Shown here in pieces: positions 6,468 through 12,942 of a DNA stretch of 15,752 nt. The translations under genes and the position numbers were made by a program. The DNA is from SURF-32 sp964648365 (GTDB lineage Bacteria > Planctomycetota > Phycisphaerae > UBA1845). The DNA lies in NCBI GenBank assembly GCA_964648365.1, contig CAZYLK010000151.1, positions 1 through 15,752 of the forward strand, written 5' to 3'. The notes below the pieces were generated by a model. The model was not told the DNA's origin. It searched no databases and saw nothing but the letters and a program-made list of their open reading frames with translations. The first letter of the stretch is position 1, and the number at the start of each line of letters is the position of its first letter.

Positions 6468-8222
6468 ATGAGCGTCCTCGTTTCTTTTGTCGTGTCGGCG
6501 TTGACACTCGCCCCGCAGGCGACCTCCACGGCGCCACCGAGCTTTGATCAAGCCGGGCTGGCCGATCTTCACCACGAAGCGCCCGGACTGCCCGACCCGC
6601 AGTTTGTCCCGGCGACGCCGCTGCTGCCGCCGCTGCCACCCTCCGCGCTGGTGGGCGGACCGTTCCTGATCGTTCAGGCCAACGTCGACGAGAACGGCCG
6701 CAACATCCCGAACGACGCGGCCAACGAACCGTCCATCGCGATCAACCCGCTCAACCCCGACCAGATGGTCATCGGCTGGCGGCAGTTCGACACGATCGGG
6801 GACAACTTCCGCCAGGCCGGCCGTGCGTACAGCCATGACGGCGGCATAAGCTGGAACTTCACCGACGTATTCACGCGCGGCGTCTTCCGCAGCGACCCGG
6901 TTCTCGACTTCGACGCCGACGGAAACATCTACTACTACAGCCTTCAGGAGAATTTCTGCTGCGACTTCTTCATCTCCAACGACGGCGGCGTGAACTGGTC
7001 GGCGGCCTTCCCCGCGCACGGCGGCGACAAGCAGTGGTTCGGCATCGACCGCACCGACGGCATCGGTCGCGGCAATCTCTATGCGAGCTGGACGTCGCGG
7101 TACGGATGCGCCGGCGCGCGCTTCCTGAACTTCACCCGATCCACGGACGGCGGGCAGACGTTCTCCAGTCCCCAGCAGTTGCCGGGACAGATGCAGTGGG
7201 GCACCTACGCGATCGGCCCCGACGGCGAGGTCTACGTCAGCAGCGTCAGCTTCAACGTCTCCAAATCGACCAATGCCCAGGATCCCAACCAGACGCCGGC
7301 CTTCAGCGTGGTCGGCAGCTTTACGCTCGGCGGTGAATTCACCTCGAACACCGGCCCCAACCCGGGCGGGCTTGTCGGCCAGATGTGGATCGACGTGGAC
7401 GAAAGCGACGGCCCCACCCGCGGCCACCTGTACGTCCTCGCCCCGGTCGATCCGCCCGGACCCGACCCGCTGGACATCATGATCGCCCGCAGCCGTAACG
7501 GCGGCGTCACCTGGGATCCGCCCGTCCGCGTCAACGACGACCCGCAGGTCAGCGGCGCGTGGAACTGGTTCGGAACCATGTCCGTCGCGCCGTCCGGCCG
7601 CATCGACGCGGTCTGGAACGATACGCGCACGGGCCTCAACGTCCGCATCAGCGAAACGTACTACGCCTGGTCGACCGACGGCGGGCAGACGTGGTCGCCC
7701 AGCGCCAAGGCCGGGCCGGCGTTCGACAGTTACGCCGGCTGGCCGCAGCAGAACAAGATCGGCGATTACTACGATATGGAGTCCGACGACGTCGGCGCCC
7801 ACCTGGCGTACTCTGCCACCTACAACCAGGAGCAGGACGTCTACTACATGCGGATCGCCATCGACTGCAACAACAACCAGCTTCACGACGGCGACGACAT
7901 CGCCTCCGGCCGAAGCCTGGACGTCAACGGCAACCTCGTGCCTGACGAGTGCGAGGCCGAGTGCCGCGGCAGCGAGGCCATTGCCAAGGCCAAGTGCAAG
8001 GTCAAGCGCAGCGGCGACACGCAGTTGAAGATCAAGCTGACCGGCGGCCTCGACAGCGACACGTTTGAGGTGGAACTCAGCGACGGACAAAGCGCCGCGG
8101 GCACGCTCAGCCGGAAGGGCAAGGCCACGGTCAAGTTCATCGACCTTCCCCAGGGCGCCGGCACGGCCACCGCAACTTGGGGCTGCGGCGCGGTGGTGGA
8201 ACGGGCGTACAACTGCGCCTGA
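6468..8222 (+). CDS. Exported sialidase-like (Asp-box) beta-propeller protein with calcium-loop module
   Basis: 584 aa. The start is the ATG preceded by GGAG at seven-base spacing, and it yields a hydrophobic N-terminus (MSVLVSFVVSALTLAPQ) that looks like a signal peptide. Five Asp-box motifs (S-x-D/N-G-G-x-x-W/F) begin at residues ~122, 170, 225, 342 and 402, as in sialidase/BNR-repeat propellers. Catalytic sialidase residues (Arg triad, Tyr/Glu pair) cannot be assigned by eye, so enzymatic activity is uncertain. Residues ~466-496 are a two-loop D-C-N-x-N...D-V-N-G-N...P-D-E-C-E module resembling dockerin-like or thrombospondin-3-like calcium loops of planctomycete surface proteins. A Lys-rich ~85-residue C-terminal domain with Cys pairs (CRGSEAIAKAKCKVK ... 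WGCGA ... YNCA) closes the protein; I do not recognise it. A strong hairpin lies just downstream, so the gene is probably monocistronic. Confidence 0.8.
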   Translation: MSVLVSFVVSALTLAPQATSTAPPSFDQAGLADLHHEAPGLPDPQFVPATPLLPPLPPSALVGGPFLIVQANVDENGRNIPNDAANEPSIAINPLNPDQMVIGWRQFDTIGDNFRQAGRAYSHDGGISWNFTDVFTRGVFRSDPVLDFDADGNIYYYSLQENFCCDFFISNDGGVNWSAAFPAHGGDKQWFGIDRTDGIGRGNLYASWTSRYGCAGARFLNFTRSTDGGQTFSSPQQLPGQMQWGTYAIGPDGEVYVSSVSFNVSKSTNAQDPNQTPAFSVVGSFTLGGEFTSNTGPNPGGLVGQMWIDVDESDGPTRGHLYVLAPVDPPGPDPLDIMIARSRNGGVTWDPPVRVNDDPQVSGAWNWFGTMSVAPSGRIDAVWNDTRTGLNVRISETYYAWSTDGGQTWSPSAKAGPAFDSYAGWPQQNKIGDYYDMESDDVGAHLAYSATYNQEQDVYYMRIAIDCNNNQLHDGDDIASGRSLDVNGNLVPDECEAECRGSEAIAKAKCKVKRSGDTQLKIKLTGGLDSDTFEVELSDGQSAAGTLSRKGKATVKFIDLPQGAGTATATWGCGAVVERAYNCA

Positions 8223-8253
8223 TCTACGGCCTGAACCGCAGACTCGTTTTGCC

Positions 8254-8289
8254 GCGACGCCCTGCCCCTGATCCGGGGTGGGGCGTCGC
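8254..8289 (+). terminator. Strong hairpin terminator after the sialidase-like gene
   Basis: A 15-bp stem (8254-8268 with 8275-8289) containing two G-T wobbles and a six-base loop (TGATCC), 31 bases past the stop codon. The downstream tail is CGTTTCC, only a short T-run, so termination may be imperfect or helped by Rho. Confidence 0.65.
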
Positions 8290-8389
8290 CGTTTCCGGGC
8301 GGGCCGGGGCGGCGCGGCATATTCCGGACCCATCAGCCTTCAAGTTTCTCGCGGCCGTCTGCCGATACGAATCATGCCATGTTTCCTGA

Positions 8390-8419
8390 ATTGCCCAAAT
8401 TAACGTTTTGACGGGCAAT
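8390..8419. other. Inverted repeat upstream of the cobalamin-domain gene
   Basis: ATTGCCC and GGGCAAT separated by 16 AT-rich bases that include TTAACG and TTTTGAC. It sits in the 358-base gap 8223-8580, whose only other content I can support is the terminator hairpin. The AT-rich dyad could be an operator or promoter region, but no matching -10 is convincing. Confidence 0.3.
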
Positions 8420-8580
8420 GTCGGGGAACAACGGCAAAATTGGCGCGACTTTGTGCGGCTGACTGGATTGTCGGCCAAACCGTAACCTCTCTCGTGCAGA
8501 ACCGCTTCGGGATCGGGCAGGAGGCCCGTCGCCAGGCGCGACGAACCCTTTGCCCGGTCTGCACCAACCCGGAGCGACGC

Positions 8581-9306
8581 ATGACGGGACGGATGACCCT
8601 CCACCGCTATCTTACGCCCCTGCTGAAGGGCGATCGGACTACCTGCCGCAGCATCGCCCGCGACGTGGCGCAGGCGTCCGGCGACCCGCGTGAGGTCTAC
8701 CGCGAACTGATCTGGCCGGCGATGGAGTCGGTCGAGAAGCTCTATCGCGACCACCGCATCAACGCGGCCGTGGAGCACATGGCCACTCGCATCAACCGCA
8801 TGATCGCCGACCAGATGCAGGCGCATCTGTCCTACGAAGAACGCAACGGCAAACGCATTCTGATCACCTGCGCCGACGCCGAGCCGGAAGAACTGGGGGC
8901 ACAGATGTGCGCCGACCTGTTCGAGGCTCGCGGCTGGGACGTGTACTTCATCGGGGGGGGCGTCCCGCACGACGAGGTCCGCTCGGTGTGCGGCCAGCTC
9001 TGCCCGGACATCCTGATGATCTACGGCACCCACCCGAGCGGCGTGCCCGGCGTTCGCCAGCTTATCGACTCGATCCGCGAAATCGGCATCAACCCGACGA
9101 TGAACGTGATGGTCTCCGGCGGCGTCTACAACCGCGCAGAAGGGCTGTGGGAAGAGGTCAACGCCGACCTCCACGCCGCTGACGTGCGCGAAGCCATCGA
9201 AGTCGCCGAGGCTGCCCAACCGCGCACCGCCGAAGTCCGCGTCGCCGGCGCCCCCAAGAAACGCCGCCGCCGCCGCCGCACCCAGCGCGAAGCGGTCGCG
9301 GTGTAG
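8581..9306 (+). CDS. Stand-alone cobalamin (B12)-binding-domain protein, CarH-like but without the axial His
   Basis: 241 aa; ATG chosen because GGAG lies six bases upstream and family similarity begins just after it. Residues ~40-82 resemble the helical cap domain (B12-binding-2), and residues ~90-210 a Rossmann-like B12-binding domain (KRILITCADAEPEELG, YFIGGG, DILMIYGTHPSG, MVSGGVYN, NADLHAADVREAIEVAE). Compared with the light sensor CarH, the cap Trp of W-x9-EH is Tyr55 while Glu65-His66 remain. The lower-ligand His of ExxHELG is Glu103 (AEPEELG). No DNA-binding domain precedes the cap, and the protein ends in a basic tail with eight consecutive Lys/Arg (~226-233). Family membership is what the sequence shows. 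Cobalamin binding, a role as partner of a separate regulator or methyltransferase, and nucleic-acid binding by the tail are inference. Confidence 0.78.
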   Translation: MTGRMTLHRYLTPLLKGDRTTCRSIARDVAQASGDPREVYRELIWPAMESVEKLYRDHRINAAVEHMATRINRMIADQMQAHLSYEERNGKRILITCADAEPEELGAQMCADLFEARGWDVYFIGGGVPHDEVRSVCGQLCPDILMIYGTHPSGVPGVRQLIDSIREIGINPTMNVMVSGGVYNRAEGLWEEVNADLHAADVREAIEVAEAAQPRTAEVRVAGAPKKRRRRRRTQREAVAV

Positions 9307-9448
9307 CGGCCGTGTCCACTGTGAACCGGGCCATTGTTCGCGGGTCTCGCGGGTCTCGTGCGTGTCTGCACGCTCGGTGCCGGGCGGTGCCGCGCCTGTC
9401 GCAACCCGTGCAAAACCTGGACACTCGCCTGATGCGGGGGAACTTAAG

Positions 9449-9799
9449 TCACGCCGTGATTTGTCGGTCGATGAGGGAGCCCAGTGCCGCCCACAGTTGA
9501 TTAAGCCCGGGCGTTTCGAGCCGTCCAAGTGTTGCGCTCACGAAGCGCCGATCGACAGCCGCTAACTGAAAGACCAGTCCCACGGACGGGTGGGCCAAGC
9601 GGTTCGCGGCATCCGGTTCGATCAGGAACGTGCCGGGGAATCGCAAGGCTTCCAACTGCGTCGTCAGCGGCACGACAAGCACGGTCGGTAGGACTGCACT
9701 AACCGACTCAGCCTGAATCACGATCGCGGGTCGGCGACCACTTTGAGCCCGCCCGGCGCCGCCGGGAAACTCGATCCAGTATATGTCTGCGATGTTCAC
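9449..9799 (-). CDS. MazF/PemK-type toxin (endoribonuclease)
   Basis: 116 aa from a GTG whose last two bases form part of the upstream antitoxin's stop codon (GTGA overlap), a layout typical of translational coupling. The sequence fits the MazF/PemK fold: N-terminal VNIADIYWIEF, the substrate-site loop SGRRPAIVIQ with Arg22/Arg23, strand VLVVPLTT with Thr46/Thr47, then FLIEPDAANRL, SVGLVFQLAAVDRR and a C-terminal helix LNQLWAALGSLI. MazF toxins cleave mRNA at short sequences and are held inactive by the antitoxin. The conserved Arg and Thr appear present, so an active toxin is likely. The frame stays open upstream to 9856, but that part overlaps the antitoxin and lacks family similarity. It is the last gene of a three-gene cassette. 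Confidence 0.88.
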   Translation of the reverse strand: MNIADIYWIEFPGGAGRAQSGRRPAIVIQAESVSAVLPTVLVVPLTTQLEALRFPGTFLIEPDAANRLAHPSVGLVFQLAAVDRRFVSATLGRLETPGLNQLWAALGSLIDRQITA

Positions 9800-10032
9800 G
9801 CGTCTGAGTCCGCATAAGGGAAGCTTTCCCATGTCGCCGCGCCGAGTGCCCGCCACTCCTCCAATTCCCGCGCCAATTCTTCCGAGACGGGCGCGTCGCC
9901 CAGCGGAATCAGCAGGACGCCTCCGCGCGTTTCGATTACGCGGATCTGGGAACTCGGCAAGAAGCCGTGCCGCTGCCGCACGTCGTCCGGCAGTGCGATC
10001 TCGCCAAGGTTGCCAATTATGAGCGTGGTCAT
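9796..10032 (-). CDS. AbrB/MazE-like antitoxin
   Basis: 78 aa. Residues ~5-45 (GNLGEIALPDDVRQRHGF, then a hydrophobic strand pair ending VLLIPL) match the swapped-hairpin SpoVT/AbrB DNA-binding fold. Residues ~50-78 are acidic and helical (SEELARELEEWRAL, then TWESFPYADSDA), the expected toxin-binding tail. It should neutralise the MazF encoded directly downstream and autoregulate the operon. Its ATG overlaps the stop of the upstream gene as ATGA and its stop overlaps the toxin GTG, so all three are probably translated together. Confidence 0.85.
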   Translation of the reverse strand: MTTLIIGNLGEIALPDDVRQRHGFLPSSQIRVIETRGGVLLIPLGDAPVSEELARELEEWRALGAATWESFPYADSDA

Positions 10033-10280
10033 GAGTCTACTCGCAATACCGATGAGCGCCGGTCATGCAACTGATCACGCGTCGGGTAGAAACCCTCAGA
10101 CCTGAAGTTCATGCGTTCGATGCCGTCGAGCAACTCCTGAAATGCCGCTTCTCGTGCCTGCGGGTCGGGATTTTCCAGTCGCTCGACGATGAGTCGGACG
10201 CGTTCCTGCTCGCGGAGGCCCAGGGCGCCGAGCGGCTTGAGTACGCCGTTGATATAGATGGCTTCAGTGCTTGTGGTCAT
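10029..10280 (-). CDS. DUF104 / AF2212-like antitoxin-family protein
   Basis: 83 aa. The N-terminal half (TEAIYINGVLKPLGALGL, then EQERVRLIVERL) is the DUF104/AF2212-like signature, a small beta-rich family usually found as the antitoxin partner of a PIN-domain (VapC) toxin. The C-terminal half (AFQELLDGIERMN, then EGFYPTRDQLHDR) resembles the toxin-contacting tails of VapB-like proteins. No PIN toxin is present; the next genes are an AbrB antitoxin and a MazF toxin, joined by an ATGA overlap. GGAGGAG occurs 26 bases before the ATG, too far to act as its ribosome-binding site. A lone TACAAT on the minus strand (10343-10338) is a weak -10 candidate. It could be a second antitoxin, a DNA-binding corepressor, or a leftover from another module. 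Confidence 0.75.
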   Translation of the reverse strand: MTTSTEAIYINGVLKPLGALGLREQERVRLIVERLENPDPQAREAAFQELLDGIERMNFRSEGFYPTRDQLHDRRSSVLRVDS

Positions 10281-10474
10281 GTCGTTTTCTCGCCAGCCGA
10301 GGTTCTCCTCCTACAGAGGATAGCTCTGAAGCTCCGCATTGTACAGGCGGGTGCCTCTGCGTGCGGGCGATAAATCTTCGGCGTATCCGAGCTTGCCGGC
10401 GGGCTCAGGGGCCGCCTTCGGCAGACCACACCGAATACCGCTCCAATCGGGACCGAGGATTACGTGCGGACCGC

Positions 10475-10480
10475 TATGAT
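10475..10480 (+). promoter_or_regulatory. -10 box (TATGAT) six bases before paralog A
   Basis: TATGAT ends exactly six bases before the ATG of paralog A, which would place the transcription start at the initiation codon. No -35 match is seen at 16-18 bases. The rest of the 10281-10486 gap, between this gene and the divergent toxin-antitoxin cassette, holds nothing else I can name. Confidence 0.4.
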
Positions 10481-10486
10481 GGAAGC

Positions 10487-11620
10487 ATGGATCGGCCGCA
10501 GACCATTCCAGGCGACGCCGGCGGTGCAGCCGCAGGTGAACCAGCAGCCGCGGGGGATATGTCGCGCCCGATGCCCCAATGCGTGCTCGACGGCCACGTC
10601 ATAGATATCCAGTGCCGCCGACACGGTTGGAATCCCTACTGGGATGCGGCCTGCTGGGTGATCGGCCTGTTCGCACTGATCATTCCGACCGCCGCCCTCA
10701 TCGAAGCTGGGTACTACGCTTCGGCTGCGGTGGTCGCCGCGCTGCTGCTCTCGATAGCGACCGTGGCGCTGATCAAGCGTCTGGACATCAAGCAGCGGCA
10801 CCATGAACAGAGCGAGCGAGCGGTGAAGCATGTGGAGGCGAACGCACGGGGCGCCACACCGGCTCAGCTTGCCGAGATCATCGGCCGGTCGGGCATCTGC
10901 GAGATGTCTTCGTTTCTCGGTGCGGAGACGGTCGCGTCCTTGCCGTCGAAGCTGGTCGACGCCGGCATACGCGGTGTGACGCTGCGCTGCTGGCCGCAAG
11001 GCCCTGCGCCGTTTCCGGCGGAGGCGTTAACCGTTCCGTTCGAGCCGGAGGAACTCAAGGACCGACGCGACAACCTGACGGGCCTGCTCGAAACGCTTAA
11101 CCATGCGAGCGGGCACGCCGCGGGCCGCACGACGACCCCCCCCCGAGGCATCGTGCAGACATTCAGGCGTCATCGCCGGCAGCTTGGCCGCTTGCCGATC
11201 GCGCTGGCAACAGCTTACGTGCTCGTGCTCGTCATGTTCAAACCCGCCGCGATCCTGACGATCGGCACCGGCGGGTTCCTCATCTGGTATGTCTACTATG
11301 GCGTGTTTCTGCATCTGCTGGCGCTGGCGAACAGAGCGTGGGTCTTTCCCGGCGGGCTGATCGTCCAGAACCGGATTCTTCGACGCGAAGACGGCGTGAT
11401 GTGCTGGCGGTACGACGGCGGCCTCGTCGTGCAGTGCGGAATCGAGTCGGCGACTCTCCGCGTGACCGAGCTGGAAGCGCGGGTCGCGCTGGCGGCCTGG
11501 CACTCCACGGCCGAGCCGCCGACAGACGAGATGCTCAGAGCGTTCGTCGACACGGTACAGCCTTCCGCCCGGGCCGCCGGCCAGGCAGACTGCGCCACGG
11601 ACAGCGCCGACACGCGGTAG
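10487..11620 (+). CDS. Paralog A of a tandem four-TM membrane-protein family
   Basis: 377 aa, not recognised. An Ala/Gly/Pro-rich N-terminus ends in HVIDIQ (~38-42), then TM1 ~53-72 and TM2 ~76-96, a charged segment, a soluble domain with the family FEPxxL motif (VPFEPEEL ~184-190, then LLETL), TM3 ~235-252, TM4 ~254-280, and a C-terminal domain opening with WVFPGGL (~285-291) and containing ALAAWHSTAEPP (~334-345). This is the most diverged member: the W-P-G-G motif is kept, but the later [LT]-[LT]-A-C-W-x-S-P reads A-L-A-A-W-H-S-T. The ATG at 10487 is preferred because of the TATGAT box; another in-frame ATG lies at 10559. There is no good Shine-Dalgarno. An exposed domain on each side of the second TM pair suggests a membrane-anchored cytosolic scaffold or sensor, but no function is established. 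Confidence 0.75.
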   Translation: MDRPQTIPGDAGGAAAGEPAAAGDMSRPMPQCVLDGHVIDIQCRRHGWNPYWDAACWVIGLFALIIPTAALIEAGYYASAAVVAALLLSIATVALIKRLDIKQRHHEQSERAVKHVEANARGATPAQLAEIIGRSGICEMSSFLGAETVASLPSKLVDAGIRGVTLRCWPQGPAPFPAEALTVPFEPEELKDRRDNLTGLLETLNHASGHAAGRTTTPPRGIVQTFRRHRRQLGRLPIALATAYVLVLVMFKPAAILTIGTGGFLIWYVYYGVFLHLLALANRAWVFPGGLIVQNRILRREDGVMCWRYDGGLVVQCGIESATLRVTELEARVALAAWHSTAEPPTDEMLRAFVDTVQPSARAAGQADCATDSADTR

Positions 11621-11662
11621 CGGCGCCGCCGACCTTTCCCCGCACGCAGTGATTTCGTAGCA

Positions 11663-11690
11663 TTCAACGGGAATCGGCGCCGGTTACCCC
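11663..11690 (+). promoter_or_regulatory. Weak promoter-like pair before paralog B
   Basis: TTCAAC (11663-11668), 16 bases, then TACCCC (11685-11690), five bases before the TTG. It echoes the TTCC-N17-TAnnnT layout of paralogs C-E but lacks the final T of the -10, so it is only suggestive. Confidence 0.2.
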
Positions 11691-11695
11691 GGCCA

Positions 11696-12850
11696 TTGTC
11701 GCTCGGACCAACAATGCCACTGTCGCACCCTCCCGCAAGGGGGATTCGTGGGCCGTCGCACACGGGGATACTGGTTATTTCTGTCGCACAGCACGAACCA
11801 CACTCGCTGCCCGAGAACGAAGCCAGCGTCCCCCCGCCGTCGCAAGCCATCATCGACATCCCCGTCTCGCTGCTGAACGCGGCGGAACTTGCGGTGGGGA
11901 TTTTCCTCGGCGTGCCGGTTCTTATGGTCCTGACGTTGCTCCTGCTCTTCGCGTTTGAAGCGGCGTTCGGTGCTGCGGCCAGGACCGGACCCCTGGTCGG
12001 CGTGCGGATGGCCATCATCCTGCTGCCTTTGATCTTCATCTCGCGGTTCCAGACGCGGGCGGAGACGGCGCGACTGCGGCAATTGCTCGAGGTCATTCCG
12101 GCGGTGTCCCCCGCGGCGTTTGTCCGTCGCGCACTGCCGGACTGCCATCTGTTCTGCGGTGGCGGCGGCGTCGCCGCGCTGGCGCGGGTCCTGGCCGCGG
12201 ACGGCCGAGCAGGCGAGATCTTCCGCGCCGGCCGGGAGGCAGAGTTCACACCGGTCGAACCGGCTGCCTTCACCTTCGAGCCGCGGAAGCTGTCCGAGCG
12301 CGAGATTGCCTCGGACGACCTGCTCGCATCGCTTGTGGACAATGACCGTCGCGCGGAGGCCGCGACACCGCCTGACGCAACGCGGACAGCGAAACGAACG
12401 AAGCCGTCGCGGCCGAGGTCGGCCGCTTCCACATTCGCCCTCCCGGTGGCGGCCGGGATACTCGTACTCGCGGGCTACCTCTACGGCATCTGGAGCCGTG
12501 CAGATCTCAGCTTTCTCGTCCTGGCGCTGGCCTACGCATGTGGCGTCCGCGCGTTGACGCCCGAGTGGTTCGTCGTTCCCGGCGGCGTGGCCGCGAAGTC
12601 GACGTACAATTCCAAAGTGACCTATCTGCGGCCCGCCGACTCGGTCCTGGTGCTCCGTCAGCGGTCGCGTCGGGGATGGCACGTCGCCATCAGCGACGGC
12701 GAACGAGTTGCCAGACGAGCCCTGACGAATTTAGAGGTTCAAGTCTTACTGGCCTGCTGGCTCAGCCCAATTGAGGCCCCACCCCACGAGCGCATCCGGC
12801 AGGCGCTGGTATCCGACGAGCAGCCGCACGATGGGACGCGCGATTCCTGA
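11696..12850 (+). CDS. Paralog B of the tandem four-TM family
   Basis: 384 aa if the TTG at 11696 is used; an ATG at 11714 would give 378 aa and neither has a Shine-Dalgarno. A hydrophilic N-terminus ends in AIIDIPVSLL (~51-60), then TM1 ~66-90, TM2 ~102-116, and a cytosolic domain with ALARVLAADG and FTFEPRKLSE (~192-201) followed by DDLLASL. A basic Lys/Arg/Pro linker (~226-242) leads to TM3 ~246-264 and TM4 ~270-286. The C-terminal domain has EWFVVPGGVAAK (~290-301), TYLRPADSVLVLRQ, GWHVAISDGE and LLACWLSPIEAPP (~351-363). The C-terminal domain is closest to that of paralog D (shared LLACWLSP and QALVSD). The gap to paralog A is 75 bases and to paralog C is 92 bases. Function unknown. Confidence 0.78.
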   Translation: MSLGPTMPLSHPPARGIRGPSHTGILVISVAQHEPHSLPENEASVPPPSQAIIDIPVSLLNAAELAVGIFLGVPVLMVLTLLLLFAFEAAFGAAARTGPLVGVRMAIILLPLIFISRFQTRAETARLRQLLEVIPAVSPAAFVRRALPDCHLFCGGGGVAALARVLAADGRAGEIFRAGREAEFTPVEPAAFTFEPRKLSEREIASDDLLASLVDNDRRAEAATPPDATRTAKRTKPSRPRSAASTFALPVAAGILVLAGYLYGIWSRADLSFLVLALAYACGVRALTPEWFVVPGGVAAKSTYNSKVTYLRPADSVLVLRQRSRRGWHVAISDGERVARRALTNLEVQVLLACWLSPIEAPPHERIRQALVSDEQPHDGTRDS

Positions 12851-12907
12851 ACGCATCCGCGACGGCTACCCGCCTCTGTTCCGCTCGCCGCGGCTCGACG
12901 GCCGGTC

Positions 12908-12936
12908 TTCCGTCGCCCTTACCGCTTTCGTACGAT
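12908..12936 (+). promoter_or_regulatory. Promoter of paralog C, leaderless layout
   Basis: TTCCGT (12908-12913), exactly 17 bases, TACGAT (12931-12936), then six bases to the GTG start. No Shine-Dalgarno is present. The spacing matches paralog D and is one base short of paralog E. Confidence 0.45.
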
Positions 12937-12942
12937 CCGTCG

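Noticed and set aside
6276..8333. A 685-codon open frame on the minus strand opposite the propeller gene
   Set aside because: Its translation is Val/Ala/Gly/Arg-rich without any domain pattern, while the plus strand has a signal peptide, five Asp boxes and a calcium-loop module. Long antisense frames are expected at this GC content.
9338..9362. Short direct repeat CGGGTCTCG twice
   Set aside because: Two adjacent 9-base copies in a GC-rich gap are easily due to chance and have no associated feature.
8224..9528. A 434-codon minus-strand frame opposite the cobalamin-domain gene
   Set aside because: No recognisable motif and it crosses the terminator hairpin. The plus-strand protein has clear family similarity and a ribosome-binding site.
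9800..9856. A longer MazF start
   Set aside because: It overlaps the antitoxin coding end and lacks family residues, and the GTGA overlap gives a complete MazF fold.
11296..12682. Overlapping minus-strand frames of 378 and 332 codons opposite paralogs A and B
   Set aside because: Ser/Arg/Ala-rich compositional shadows. The plus-strand frames share motifs with three other genes.
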